Shown here piece after piece: positions 49,827-59,060 of a stretch of DNA of 64,000 nt. The notes below the pieces were generated by a model. It saw nothing but the letters and a program-made list of their open reading frames with translations. It had not been told where the DNA came from and ran no database searches. Within the stretch, counting starts at the first letter, position 1, and each line of letters starts with the position of its first letter. This DNA comes from a bacterium (GTDB taxonomy: Bacteria > Bacillota > Bacilli > Lactobacillales > Streptococcaceae): positions 1-64,000 of the forward strand of contig CAJNDF010000007.1 in NCBI GenBank assembly GCA_905221455.1, read 5' to 3'. A program made the translations under genes and the position numbers.

Positions 49827-51530
49827 TTATTTTTTACCTGACTTATCCATATTCCAGAAGTCTGTCACGGCTCCGCGTGAAGCAGATGATACGATGTGAG
49901 CATATTTACCGAGGACACCACGGCTATAAAGTGGTGGCAAGGTAGTTTCTGCCTTACGTTTTTCAAGTTCTTCTTCCGATACAGCCATGGAAATTTCTTT
50001 GGTATCTTGGTCAACCGTAACGATATCACCTGTACGGAGGTAGGCAATCGGTCCACCATCCTGAGCTTCAGGGGCGATATGTCCGACAACCAGACCATAA
50101 GTACCACCAGAGAAGCGTCCATCCGTCAAGAGGGCAACCTTGTCTCCTTGACCTTTACCAACGATCATGGATGAAAGTGACAGCATCTCAGGCATACCAG
50201 GACCACCCTTAGGTCCAACAAAACGAACAACGACAACATCGCCATCAACGATTTCATCTGTCAGAACGGCCTGAATAGCATCTTCTTCTGAGTCAAAGAC
50301 CTTAGCTGGTCCAACGTGACGGCGCACCTTCACACCTGATACTTTAGCAACCGCTCCATCAGGGGCAAGGTTCCCGTGCAAGATGATAAGCGGACCATCT
50401 GCACGTTTTGGATTTTCAAGTGGCATGATGACTTTTTGACCTGGAGTGAGGTCTGCAAAGTCAGCCAAGTTTTCAGCGACTGTCTTACCAGTACATGTGA
50501 TGCGGTCGCCATGAAGGAAGCCATTTGCCAAGAGATATTTCATAACCGCAGGCACACCACCGACTTCATAGAGGTCTTGGAAGACATACTGACCAGATGG
50601 TTTCAAGTCGGCCAAGTGAGGCACACGCTCTTGGATCGTATTGAAGTCCTCAAGAGACAAGTCAACATTGGCAGCATGGGCAATGGCAAGCAAGTGAAGA
50701 GTGGCGTTTGTAGAACCACCGAGAGCCATGGTTACAGTGATGGCATCTTCAAAGGCTTCACGAGTCAAGATATCTGATGGCTTGAGACCAAGTTCTAACA
50801 TCTTAACAACAGCACGTCCTGCTGCTTCGATGTCTTCTTTCTTATCAGCTGATTCAGCTGGGTGAGATGAAGATCCTGGCAAACTCATACCTAGAACTTC
50901 AATAGCAGTCGCCATGGTATTAGCTGTGTACATACCACCACAGCCACCAGGGCCAGGGCAGGCATTACATTCAAGACGTTTTACGTCCTCAGCCGTCATA
51001 TCACCGTGGTTCCATTTTCCGATACCCTCAAAAACAGAAACCAAGTCAATGTCTTTGCCATCAAGATTTCCCGGTGCAATAGTTCCACCATAAGCGAAAA
51101 TAGCTGGAATATCCATGTTGGCAATGGCAATCATAGAACCAGGCATATTCTTGTCACAGCCACCGATAGCAACAAAAGCATCCACATTGTGACCACCCAT
51201 AGCTGCCTCGATGGAGTCCGCGATGATATCACGAGATGTTAGAGAGAAACGCATACCAGGCGTTCCCATGGCAATCCCATCCGCTACGGTAATAGTCCCA
51301 AACTGAACAGGCCAAGCACCTGCAGATTTGACACCTTCTTTCGCCAATTTCCCAAAATCATGCAAGTGGATGTTACATGGTGTATTTTCCGCCCAAGTTG
51401 AAATCACTCCCACAATCGGTGTTGCAAAGTCCTTATCTGTCATACCAGTCGCACGAAGCATGGCACGGTTTGGTGATTTAACCATGCTGTCATAAATGCT
51501 ACTGCGGTGACGTTTATCTAATTCAGTCAT
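49827..51530 (-). CDS. ilvD: Dihydroxy-acid dehydratase
   Basis: A 567-residue Fe-S dehydratase of valine, leucine and isoleucine synthesis. Cluster-binding Cys residues lie in GGCDKNMPG and in [19 protein letters not shown]; the C-terminal GRFSGGTYG is conserved. The start follows GGGAGGGAACAA. Monocistronic; the A-C BOX follows the stop. Confidence 0.97.
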   Translation of the reverse strand: MTELDKRHRSSIYDSMVKSPNRAMLRATGMTDKDFATPIVGVISTWAENTPCNIHLHDFGKLAKEGVKSAGAWPVQFGTITVADGIAMGTPGMRFSLTSRDIIADSIEAAMGGHNVDAFVAIGGCDKNMPGSMIAIANMDIPAIFAYGGTIAPGNLDGKDIDLVSVFEGIGKWNHGDMTAEDVKRLECNACPGPGGCGGMYTANTMATAIEVLGMSLPGSSSHPAESADKKEDIEAAGRAVVKMLELGLKPSDILTREAFEDAITVTMALGGSTNATLHLLAIAHAANVDLSLEDFNTIQERVPHLADLKPSGQYVFQDLYEVGGVPAVMKYLLANGFLHGDRITCTGKTVAENLADFADLTPGQKVIMPLENPKRADGPLIILHGNLAPDGAVAKVSGVKVRRHVGPAKVFDSEEDAIQAVLTDEIVDGDVVVVRFVGPKGGPGMPEMLSLSSMIVGKGQGDKVALLTDGRFSGGTYGLVVGHIAPEAQDGGPIAYLRTGDIVTVDQDTKEISMAVSEEELEKRKAETTLPPLYSRGVLGKYAHIVSSASRGAVTDFWNMDKSGKK

Positions 51531-51656
51531 TTGTTCCCTCCCATTTCAGTTTTTACTATTATAGCACATTTTAAAAGCAATGAACAGAAGAAAATTCTTG
51601 AATTTTCAGAAAATTCTATACAGAAATATTTTCTTTAAAAATGTTACATTTATTTC

Positions 51657-51684
51657 TTGACTTTATAAATTAAAGTGATATCAT
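51657..51684 (+). promoter_or_regulatory. Promoter of the SPFH gene
   Basis: TTGACT (51657-51662), 16-base spacer, TATCAT (51679-51684). The palindrome GATATCATTTAGATATC overlaps the -10 and may be an operator. Confidence 0.65.
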
Positions 51685-51714
51685 TTAGATATCAAATAAT
51701 AGGAGGTCATTCTT

Positions 51715-52722
51715 ATGACTGAAAAACTCATCAATTCAAAACCAAATGGTGTATTCGCATTGATTCTCATTGAGTTGACACTCGTACTTGGTGTCTTTAT
51801 ATTGATAATGGGTGTTGGTTCGGAAAACATTTTTGGAATTATTATCGGACTTTTATTAAGCTTAATTGCGGGCCTAGCTCATGCTGGTTTAAAAGTTGTC
51901 AAACCTCAGGAGGCTCTGGTTTTGACTCTTTTTGGTAACTATACAGGTACCATCAAAGAACCTGGTTTTTACTTTGTCAATCCCTTCAGCGTAGCAGTTA
52001 ACCCTGCAAACCACACTCGACTTGGACAAAGTGGTGACGTTAGCACGAAATCTCCTTTTTCAGGGATGAAATCATCAAATGGCAATGATGTAAATCTTGA
52101 AATTGGCAAGAAACAGATTTCCCTCAAGGTTATGACCTTGAGCAATTCTCGCCAAAAAATCAATGATTGTCTAGGAAATCCTGTGGAAATCGGTATCGCG
52201 GTAACTTGGAGAGTTGTCGATACTGCTAAGGCAGTCTTCAACGTTGACAACTACAAAGAATATCTTTCATTGCAATGTGATAGCGCCCTCCGAAATATTG
52301 TCCGCATCTATCCTTACGATGTCTCTCCTAATGTGGATACTACAGGTGACGGGCAAGCCGATGAAGGAAGTCTCCGTGGCTCTAGTGAAATTGTAGCTAA
52401 CCGTATTCGTGAGGAAATTCAAAGTCGTGTTGAGGATGCTGGCTTGGAAATCCTTGAAGCACGTATCACTTACCTAGCTTACGCTCCAGAAATTGCCGCT
52501 GTCATGCTTCAACGTCAACAAGCATCAGCCATTATTGATGCCCGTAAGATGATTGTCGATGGCGCTGTGGGTATGGTTGAAATGGCCCTGGAACGTCTCA
52601 ATGAAGGGGAATTGGTAGAGCTTGATGAAGAACGAAAAGCTGCCATGGTTTCAAATCTCCTAGTCGTTCTCTGTGGCAATCATGATGCACAACCAATTGT
52701 CAACACAGGAAGTCTTTACTAA
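51715..52722 (+). CDS. SPFH/Band-7 domain membrane protein
   Basis: The 335-residue protein has two N-terminal helices ([20 protein letters not shown], and [18 protein letters not shown]), then a Band-7/stomatin domain ([18 protein letters not shown] ... [20 protein letters not shown]) and a coiled C-terminus ([16 protein letters not shown]). SPFH proteins organise membrane microdomains. It starts behind AGGAGGTCATTCTT. The ribbon-helix-helix gene begins two bases after its stop. Confidence 0.9.
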   Translation: MTEKLINSKPNGVFALILIELTLVLGVFILIMGVGSENIFGIIIGLLLSLIAGLAHAGLKVVKPQEALVLTLFGNYTGTIKEPGFYFVNPFSVAVNPANHTRLGQSGDVSTKSPFSGMKSSNGNDVNLEIGKKQISLKVMTLSNSRQKINDCLGNPVEIGIAVTWRVVDTAKAVFNVDNYKEYLSLQCDSALRNIVRIYPYDVSPNVDTTGDGQADEGSLRGSSEIVANRIREEIQSRVEDAGLEILEARITYLAYAPEIAAVMLQRQQASAIIDARKMIVDGAVGMVEMALERLNEGELVELDEERKAAMVSNLLVVLCGNHDAQPIVNTGSLY

Positions 52723-52724
52723 AG

Positions 52725-52925
52725 ATGGTTGAAGCTAAAAAAAAGCAGATCCCCCTTCGACTCTCAACAAAGTTATACGCTGCACTCGCATCATGGGCAG
52801 AAGACGACTTTCGTTCAGTCAATGGGCAAATCGAATATCTCCTTACAGAATGTGTCAAGCAACGGAAGAAAGACGGAAAATACGTATCAGAAACCATTGA
52901 CGAACCATTTGAGATTGATATTTAA
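52725..52925 (+). CDS. Arc-like ribbon-helix-helix protein
   Basis: The 66-residue protein has the Arc/MetJ-type layout: beta strand QIPLRLS (residues 8-14), helix [14 protein letters not shown], then [16 protein letters not shown]. It starts two bases after the SPFH stop with only GGAAG far upstream, so translation is coupled to the upstream gene. An antitoxin or regulator role is possible but no toxin neighbour is seen; the SPFH protein is the partner by linkage. Confidence 0.75.
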   Translation: MVEAKKKQIPLRLSTKLYAALASWAEDDFRSVNGQIEYLLTECVKQRKKDGKYVSETIDEPFEIDI

Positions 52926-52929
52926 GACC

Positions 52930-52965
52930 TTCTCCTGTCTGCTGTGTCGGACAGGAGAATTTTTT
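52930..52965 (+). terminator. SPFH operon terminator
   Basis: Perfect 10-bp stem TTCTCCTGTC/GACAGGAGAA followed by TTTTTT. Confidence 0.95.
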
Positions 52966-53076
52966 CATCTTTTTTTGTCAAGTAACTTTACTTTACAAAA
53001 AAAATGTGTTATCCTAGTATGGTTGATGAAAATCAGTAGATTGAATCGAATATAAATACCTAAAGGAGAAATCAAA

Positions 53077-53259
53077 ATGGCAGTACCTGCACGTCGCACT
53101 TCAAAAGCGAAGAAAAACAAACGTCGTACACACTACAAAGTAACAGCTCCATCTGTAAACTTTGACGAAACTACTGGAGATTACTCACGTTCTCACCGTG
53201 TATCACTTAAAGGATACTACAAAGGACGTAAAATCGCTAAAGCTGCATCAGCTGAATAA
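53077..53259 (+). CDS. rpmF: 50S ribosomal protein L32
   Basis: A 60-residue basic protein [19 protein letters not shown], the invariant L32 start. No zinc-binding Cys pairs are present, so this is the zinc-independent form. The start follows AAAGGAGAAATC. rpmG is 15 bases downstream, a conserved streptococcal pair. Confidence 0.97.
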
Positions 53260-53274
53260 TAGAAGGGAGATACC

Positions 53275-53424
53275 ATGCGCGTAAATATTACACTTGAACA
53301 CAAAGAATCTGGTGAACGCTTGTACCTTACTTCTAAAAACAAACGTAACACTCCAGACCGTCTTCAATTGAAGAAATACTCACCAAAACTTCGCAAACAC
53401 GTTGTGTTTACAGAAGTTAAGTAA
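53275..53424 (+). CDS. rpmG: 50S ribosomal protein L33
   Basis: A 49-codon gene: [20 protein letters not shown] then [19 protein letters not shown] and ending HVVFTEVK. The usual L33 zinc-binding CxxC is absent, so it is the C-minus (zinc-independent) type, as with the rpmF product. The start follows AGAAGGGAGATACC. The gene ends just before a terminator that merges into the left direct repeat of the accessory island. Confidence 0.97.
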
Positions 53425-53451
53425 GCATTCAATACGAATCAATACAGAAGA

Positions 53452-53477
53452 AAAACGCTGATTCAAGCGTTTTTTTC
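53452..53477 (+). terminator. rpmFG terminator
   Basis: AAAACGCT-GATTCA-AGCGTTTTTTT hairpin; its T run is the first part of the 71-bp left direct repeat. Confidence 0.88.
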
Positions 53478-53542
53478 TTTTGTTAATTTCAGTACATTGC
53501 AATAAAAATCATTCGAATGACTACATTTTTGACTATATTTTT
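53472..53542. repeat. Left 71-bp direct repeat of the accessory island
   Basis: Matches 59840-59910 at 68 of 71 positions by eye. It contains the 12-bp palindrome TCATTCGAATGA (53509-53520) and a tandem pair of GACTAYATTTTT. The two copies bound the AT-rich island between rpmG and the type I restriction genes. Confidence 0.9.
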
Positions 53543-53722
53543 TTGAAATAAATTAGATGTTCGGATATATAAGAAACAGGAAGAACTAACTTCACAACAA
53601 AATTAAATGTAATACATTCTTCAATTTCTAGAAAATTGATTTTGAACTAATGTAGAAATACTGTAGTATAATAGGTTTAAAGAATTAATAGTAATAAATC
53701 AATAAAGTAGGATGGACATATC

Positions 53723-54172
53723 ATGAAAAATTATGAAGATGAAGATTTAAAATTAGATTTCGAAAATTATTTTAAAGAAATTATCCCCCAAAAAGACGTA
53801 GAGATTTTTTACTTTAAAGATAAGAAAAAATTTTTAGAACAGTTTAGCCCTTGGCATCAAGATAAAGGTGGCAATCTGATTAATAACTTTATAAAACAAG
53901 TTGAGACTTCTAATACAACTGAGGACTTCTCTTGGCTGAAGATTTTACCGGATGACTTAAAAAAAGAAATAGAAAAAGAAGGTAGACATTTAAATATGCG
54001 CTACCAAATTCCAACTCATTTTCATGGAGATATAGATACCGCTACTATTTTCCACTGTTTGGAAAATCCTAGAGGCTATTTAGGGGATTATCAAGATAAT
54101 CAAATTGATAAAGGTCTTGAGGAAACAAGCCTAAAAGGATATTATGGAAAAAACCGAGATTTTGATAGCTGA
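53723..54172 (+). CDS. Hypothetical island protein A (possibly the N-terminal part of a broken gene)
   Basis: A 149-residue AT-rich gene, start behind AGGATGGACATATC and a TATAAT at 53667-53672. The middle reads IPTHFHGDIDTATIFHCLENPRGYLGD (residues 97-123 in pieces), where a GD/ATIF ... ENP pattern resembles the opening of a family of uncharacterised, UDG-like proteins. The conserved-looking part is cut off by the stop. The next gene overlaps by 29 bases in the +1 frame and carries a matching C-terminal-type half. So A and B may be one ancestral gene with an indel in a run of six A (54147-54152), or a true overlapping pair. Confidence 0.6.
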   Translation: MKNYEDEDLKLDFENYFKEIIPQKDVEIFYFKDKKKFLEQFSPWHQDKGGNLINNFIKQVETSNTTEDFSWLKILPDDLKKEIEKEGRHLNMRYQIPTHFHGDIDTATIFHCLENPRGYLGDYQDNQIDKGLEETSLKGYYGKNRDFDS

Positions 54173-54971
54173 TACTGAAAAAAAGAAAACTATTAAAAAT
54201 ATTAAAAAGATCTTAAAAGGATATAAAGAAAAGGAAGTTGATATTAAATCAATTATAGAAAGAAGATATAAATTAAAAAGTATTAAAGACGTTAAAGATA
54301 TCATTTATAGTAATCAAAGCAATTTAATGAGTGAAATTAAACATATGTTTGAATTAGAATCTAAGTTTGATTTCAAAAACAAGTCTAAAAAAAGTCAAAA
54401 AAATCTATTAGAAAATTATTACTATTTAAGAGAGTATTATTCTCAACTCATTCAGATAAATAAGGTATTAGATTTTATAGAACTGGAAGGAAAGCAAAAG
54501 GAAATTGAAAAGATCGCTCAACAAATATGTAATTTAGAAATTTATCCTTTTTCATGTGCTCAACCTGATTTAGGTGAAAATGGCATTGGTGAAAAAATTA
54601 TTCTCAATTCAGACTTATCTAAGTTGGGTGCATTCATTGTACTAAGAAGAATATATAAATATTTAAATAATAAGAAATCACAAAAACCGGTTTTTGTTTT
54701 TCGTAAATATGATACAGCATGGGAGAAATTGTTTAGAAAATTATTTAAAGAAGCAAAGGATGAAGATTTTACTAATAAAGTTATGGAAAAACTAGAAAAT
54801 AATTTCTTTTACTGTCAGTTACGACCAATAGGAGGAGGAATAACCGATGGAAATGTGATATCAGTTCCAAACTATAGAAAATTTATGGATATGAAAGAGT
54901 CTGCTTTTGATGAAATTACAAAATTACTACCTCGAATTGATGTAAAAATAATTGAAAAAGATAGCTTATAG
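54144..54971 (+). CDS. Hypothetical island protein B (possibly the C-terminal part of the same broken gene)
   Basis: A 275-residue, Lys-rich protein. Residues 1-130 are charged helices; the second half has YPFSCAQPDLGENGIG and then FIVLRRIYKYL, VFVFRKYDTAWEKLF, FFYCQLRPIGGGITDGN. AAAAGG five bases before ATG 54144 could serve as a ribosome site for coupled translation. Removing one A from the six-A run would fuse it in frame with protein A into a single protein of about 420 residues. Codon use and GC match the island, not the core. Function not recognised. Confidence 0.6.
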   Translation: MEKTEILIADTEKKKTIKNIKKILKGYKEKEVDIKSIIERRYKLKSIKDVKDIIYSNQSNLMSEIKHMFELESKFDFKNKSKKSQKNLLENYYYLREYYSQLIQINKVLDFIELEGKQKEIEKIAQQICNLEIYPFSCAQPDLGENGIGEKIILNSDLSKLGAFIVLRRIYKYLNNKKSQKPVFVFRKYDTAWEKLFRKLFKEAKDEDFTNKVMEKLENNFFYCQLRPIGGGITDGNVISVPNYRKFMDMKESAFDEITKLLPRIDVKIIEKDSL

Positions 54972-55013
54972 CCAAATGGAAAAATCACAAATAAGCAATA
55001 CGTCTAAAATTAA

Positions 55014-55036
55014 AAAAGAGCAATATTGCTCTTTTT
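55014..55036. terminator. Bidirectional terminator inside the island
   Basis: AAAAAGAGCAAT-ATTGCTCTTTTT, a near-perfect stem between the convergent genes A-B and the nuclease gene. Confidence 0.88.
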
Positions 55037-55053
55037 AATATACGTATAAACTC

Positions 55054-55743
55054 TCAATCACGGTCTTCTGGAATAAATACATGAATATCAGCTTCATCAC
55101 TTTGATTCCAATGAATGAATATTCTGCGACCTAATATCTTTTCTTCTATCTTAATTTCTTCAATTTCATAATAAACTTCTTCATTTGCATTAGTACTTTT
55201 CTCAAGATAATTTTTCACTTGTTGCTCAAATCTCAACTGTCCAGCATATTCCTTGGAGTTTCGATTTGCTCTAAAATCTTGAGGTGAGACGTTGCTCTTG
55301 TTCCCTAGACCAAAAAATTGTTGAACCTCGTATTTATTTTCCTTAAGTTCATCCTCTGTAAGTAGGAATTTATCAAATGAATCGGCAATAAAATGCCCTT
55401 TGTCCTTAACACTCTCTTCTGAAGTAGAATCTATTTCAGCATTATTACTTCCAGTAATATTATGATTAATAATATTTAGGCTAGAAACGAAATAGTTAGC
55501 GTTTGGTTTTTTTCTAAGTATAACCTTCCACATTATTGGATTGTCGCGAAATATAGGTTCTTTAACAACTTGACAATCCTCTATTATACTATTTGAGAAT
55601 GTATAATATTTGCCTTTTGTAATCTTCTCCATTTTCCAATCTTTAAATTCATAATTCCAGCTATCAATGTTTAACTTATCACCATATTTGTTATGAATAA
55701 ATGATTCCAATGTGATTTCTAAATCGTTATTTTCTATTGTCAT
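55054..55743 (-). CDS. Beta-beta-alpha-metal nuclease-like protein (EndA/NucA fold)
   Basis: The 229-residue protein carries in its second half the layout of DNA/RNA non-specific endonucleases: DKGH (residues 114-117, equivalent to DRGH with catalytic His117), NVSPQ (151-155) with Asn160 (metal ligand pattern N-PQ-N), and Glu173 in RFEQQ. The flanking GHFIADSFD and the later VYYEIEE fit too. There is no signal peptide, so it acts inside the cell or is delivered. Its own promoter (TTGAAA at 55797-55802, TAAAAT at 55773-55778, minus strand) lies in the 88-base gap to the helical gene. It is a likely effector of the island system. Confidence 0.7.
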   Translation of the reverse strand: MTIENNDLEITLESFIHNKYGDKLNIDSWNYEFKDWKMEKITKGKYYTFSNSIIEDCQVVKEPIFRDNPIMWKVILRKKPNANYFVSSLNIINHNITGSNNAEIDSTSEESVKDKGHFIADSFDKFLLTEDELKENKYEVQQFFGLGNKSNVSPQDFRANRNSKEYAGQLRFEQQVKNYLEKSTNANEEVYYEIEEIKIEEKILGRRIFIHWNQSDEADIHVFIPEDRD

Positions 55744-55831
55744 ACGTTATGTACTCCTATTATTGATTTTCTATTTTATTAAATTTTATTAATTAATTTC
55801 AATACAGTTTTTACCAATTTTAAAGGCATTT

Positions 55832-56467
55832 TTATTTATTGTCAAAAATTTTTGAGTCAATGATTTTTTGGTAAAAACCATATTCAATCTCTGTAAAGTG
55901 ACAGAATACTTCAGCACACTCAATTAGAATAGGATTTAGTTCTTTCCTAGGAGCCAAGCCGACTGAAAATCTAATTCGAAAATCTCCATCAGATTGATCT
56001 GTCCAAAAAGCCTGATGAAATGCTATTTCTGATAAATGAACATAGCCAGATGATTTATTGTATATTTTTTCAATCTCAGGATAATACTCTGACATCCTTT
56101 TCTTAAGATTGAAATCAGTCATCTTCCTGTTTTGATTATCTCTCATTTTTCTAATAGCTGTACCACTTAAAGTTTCTTTAATAAATGTTCTTCTATCCTC
56201 TGATATAAAAGCTGCGAAGACTCTCATAAGGTTATCAAGTTGTGTTCGTACTAAAATTCCTGCACAAGTCAGATTTCTCGTTCTTAATAAGTTCATTATT
56301 CCATCAATAAATTGAACTCGTCTGTTAAGTGCAGAAATAAAAAATAAATCATCTTCAGTAAGATTTTCACCAATAATACCAGCAGCTATTGACTTTGATT
56401 CCTCACGATATTCTCTTAATTTAATGAAATATGTCTCTATTTCATTAAAATATTCATCGTTTGTCAT
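55832..56467 (-). CDS. All-helical hypothetical protein of the kinase operon
   Basis: The 211-residue protein looks entirely alpha-helical: YFIKLREYREESKSIAAG, INGIMNLLRTRNLTCAGILVRTQLDNLMR-like repeats, and SSGYVHLSEIAFHQ. The R-T-Q-L and Y-V-H-L-S patterns resemble DUF5677/HEPN-like helical proteins found near defence genes; this is a weak resemblance. Starts after GGAGGAGATGTA, 16 bases behind the kinase gene, so it is in one operon with the kinase and the 58003 gene. Confidence 0.6.
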   Translation of the reverse strand: MTNDEYFNEIETYFIKLREYREESKSIAAGIIGENLTEDDLFFISALNRRVQFIDGIMNLLRTRNLTCAGILVRTQLDNLMRVFAAFISEDRRTFIKETLSGTAIRKMRDNQNRKMTDFNLKKRMSEYYPEIEKIYNKSSGYVHLSEIAFHQAFWTDQSDGDFRIRFSVGLAPRKELNPILIECAEVFCHFTEIEYGFYQKIIDSKIFDNK

Positions 56468-56483
56468 TACATCTCCTCCTAAT

Positions 56484-57989
56484 CTATCTTTCTAATATGG
56501 ATTCAATCATTGGTTCAATCCCATTTTCAATCAAGTTATCTATATTACGCTGAGCAGAAAAGCGCCCAACTTCATAGGCTACATAGTGTAAAATCTGAGC
56601 AGCCACTTCTTTAACATTGAATGAAAATTGTTCCTTTAGAACTCTATAAGAAAGGGTAGCAAAAGAGTCTGCATCTTCAAATCTCTTCAAATATTGCTCG
56701 TAGTTAGAATGAATCGTCTGAATGATGTAAATCGCGTGCGTATCATCTAACTTCATAAAGACCATTAAGCTTTCAATAAAAGCATCACTTTTTTTGATGC
56801 ATGCTTGACATAACTCTCTTGCTGTGATTTCGTAAATATAATTTTCTATGTCATCATCAAAAATACCGTGATTAATTTTTTCCCATATTGTTTTCTTAAA
56901 TGTTTCGTCGCTTCTAATGCTCAACCATGCATTTAATGCATTCAACATTTCGGTAGCATCTTGATACCTATAATCAGGTTCTAAATTCGTAGCTTTTTCA
57001 CTAACAGAACTAAGTGAATGAGAAAAAATATTAGGATTCTTAGTCATAACAAAATTAATAATACGTCCCAGTGAATACACATCGCTTCGTTTATCAGCAT
57101 CTTTTAAAAGTGTTAATTGCTCTGGCGCGCAATAAAAGAGTTGACCAAAGGAAGTTGTGTCCATTGTTTGATGAGATGTCAGAGTATTTAGGTTTTTTCC
57201 TAATCCAAAATCAGCAATCTTAATTATCCCATTCACGAAGAAAACATTGGTTGGACTTAAGTCTCTATGCAGAACATCTCTTTGGTGGACAAGAGACATA
57301 GTATAAAGTATTTGACGCAATATATTGAGCTTAGAGTCCTCTGTCAGCTCACTTGCTTCAATATAATTTCCCAATGTATCATCGGCTTTTTCCATTATGT
57401 ATGAACAATTACTACTATCGAAATCAAATACTCGAATAATGCTCTCAATATCCGAACAAGACTTAGTTATTTCATACTCTCTTTTTAACCTACTTCTCAA
57501 CGATTGTCGTCTCACAGATTCCTCATTTAGTTTTTTTACCACTAATCCTGTAGATTTTTGGAAATAAATATCAGCAAAGCCACCCTTTCCAATCTCAACT
57601 AAATCTAAATCAATTTCTACTAAATAAAATTCATTTCCTTTTCTTGAGAGTTTTAAAGAATAAACAGAACAAATTTTATCTAATTCATTTATTATTTTCT
57701 GCTGATGCTCTATAGCATCCACTTCACTTATCTGACGCTCTATTAAAAGATATTGTTTGCTGAGTATAAGGTTGAAAAATGAATTGATAATGCCTCTAGA
57801 TGAAAAGTCCAACAGCTTGTCATTCACATATATCCATCTTGTAGGAAAACCCTGACCATAACTATCTTGAGTATGGAAATGGGTATTGAAAAAAGAAACT
57901 AGCTGAGGTCCTGATTTATAAGTAAACATCCCCATCTCATCTCCACAGAATATCTTTGCTAGTCTTTTGTAAAAATCTAGATTGATCAA
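56484..57989 (-). CDS. Serine/threonine protein kinase with AbiJ-like N-terminal domain
   Basis: The 501-residue protein has an N-terminal domain (residues 5-75) FYKRLAKIF ... SGPQLVSFFN ... YGQGFPTRWIY, a pattern I associate with AbiJ-type N-terminal domains in defence proteins. A complete kinase domain follows (130-350): G-loop GKGGFAD (134-140), Lys152/153, HRDLSPTN (241-248), DFG (260-262), APEQ and RSDVYSLG. A helical tail of about 130 residues follows. It starts with TTG behind AGGAGGACGAGTTA, 13 bases after the upstream gene. No extracellular PASTA domains, so it is not the housekeeping StkP. Confidence 0.85.
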   Translation of the reverse strand: MINLDFYKRLAKIFCGDEMGMFTYKSGPQLVSFFNTHFHTQDSYGQGFPTRWIYVNDKLLDFSSRGIINSFFNLILSKQYLLIERQISEVDAIEHQQKIINELDKICSVYSLKLSRKGNEFYLVEIDLDLVEIGKGGFADIYFQKSTGLVVKKLNEESVRRQSLRSRLKREYEITKSCSDIESIIRVFDFDSSNCSYIMEKADDTLGNYIEASELTEDSKLNILRQILYTMSLVHQRDVLHRDLSPTNVFFVNGIIKIADFGLGKNLNTLTSHQTMDTTSFGQLFYCAPEQLTLLKDADKRSDVYSLGRIINFVMTKNPNIFSHSLSSVSEKATNLEPDYRYQDATEMLNALNAWLSIRSDETFKKTIWEKINHGIFDDDIENYIYEITARELCQACIKKSDAFIESLMVFMKLDDTHAIYIIQTIHSNYEQYLKRFEDADSFATLSYRVLKEQFSFNVKEVAAQILHYVAYEVGRFSAQRNIDNLIENGIEPMIESILER

Positions 57990-58002
57990 TAACTCGTCCT
58001 CC

Positions 58003-58776
58003 TTATAGATGGTAATTCTTTAATTTAATAAATGTAGGCAGTGACATACAATCTACTTTCTCAATTAAACAGAGGGTGTCGTCAAGAATAAAAAAAATAT
58101 AAAATCTATCTTGAAATATAGTTACAAAATAAGTCTCAAATTCCTTTGCTTTTAAACTTCTGTATTCAAATAGTGAGTAAAAATCATAATTTAACGCGCT
58201 TACAATAATATCATCCGAGTTATCTGTCTCGAGTATATCAATCAGCTCAAACGAATATGGAAAAAATAATAAAAGGTTTTTCTGTTTTTCCAGCATTTTC
58301 AACACTTTTATGATATCTCTTTCAATACCATACTTTCTAATATTTAAAAAGTTTTCCCCTAATCGAGTGAGCTCTGATATATCTCTTGTTCGGAATGCAA
58401 CATGAATCTGAGTAGCTTTTACTTCACCGAATTTCTTTTTACTTTCACGAATACCAATTATAGCATCGCCATAATTGCTAATGCCCGGAGAAAACAAATG
58501 ACTAGCTTGTAATCTAGTGCTAGATGATAATAATTTAAAGTCTATTTCATAACTTTTCGAGATTGCATCACATTGACCATTATTTTCATTTAACGGTTTA
58601 GAGAAAGGAGATTGCCCTTTATCTTTAAAATGAGATGACTTATTAAGTAGCTCTAGTAAATAGTTCTCATAATTACAATCGGGCTCTCCATCAACAAAAT
58701 TTTTAATAATAGTAGCTGGTGGTAGCAGTTTAAATTTTATTCGTGGATCAATATTAGGGTTTAAATTCTCTTCCAT
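58003..58776 (-). CDS. Hypothetical first gene of the kinase operon, possible PD-(D/E)xK-like
   Basis: The 257-residue protein is unrecognised as a whole. Residues 66-85 read NGQCDAISKSYEIDFKLL: Asp70 followed by EIDFK (Glu77, Asp79, Lys81) has the spacing of a PD-(D/E)xK nuclease core; Gln90 follows at a usual distance. The C-terminal half is alternating helix and strand (NLLLFFPYSFELIDIL). It starts after GGAGGAATTACT and has an extended -10 promoter (TGGTATAAT, minus strand, 58794-58802). It leads the operon 58776-55832. Confidence 0.65.
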   Translation of the reverse strand: MEENLNPNIDPRIKFKLLPPATIIKNFVDGEPDCNYENYLLELLNKSSHFKDKGQSPFSKPLNENNGQCDAISKSYEIDFKLLSSSTRLQASHLFSPGISNYGDAIIGIRESKKKFGEVKATQIHVAFRTRDISELTRLGENFLNIRKYGIERDIIKVLKMLEKQKNLLLFFPYSFELIDILETDNSDDIIVSALNYDFYSLFEYRSLKAKEFETYFVTIFQDRFYIFFILDDTLCLIEKVDCMSLPTFIKLKNYHL

Positions 58777-59060
58777 AGTAATTCCTCCATATCATTATAC
58801 CATCAATGTGTAAAGGAGTTGGTTTGTTGAAGTAATAACTAATTGTTAAATTAATTTAGGTGTATGATTACAAATGTGTCTCTTAACTAGTCGAATTAAT
58901 TATTTATAGCTCATACAATGTTATTAGATTCTTCTGTTTATCAATATTTTGACAAAATATAAGATTTCTATAATTTATTTTCAAGTTTATAATAGCATTT
59001 TTTCCGAACTAGGTATAATATAGTATATATGAATTATTATCGATTAAAGGAGTAAGTAAA

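Noticed and set aside
53472..53542. Interpreting the 71-bp repeats as BOX or known transposon ends
   Set aside because: Sequence does not resemble the BOX modules present elsewhere in the window, and no transposase lies between the copies.
54146..54153. A_AAA_AAC slippery heptamer near the A/B overlap, suggesting programmed -1 frameshifting
   Set aside because: Gene B is in the +1 frame relative to A, so a -1 slip at this heptamer would not enter B. A one-base deletion or coupled initiation fits better.
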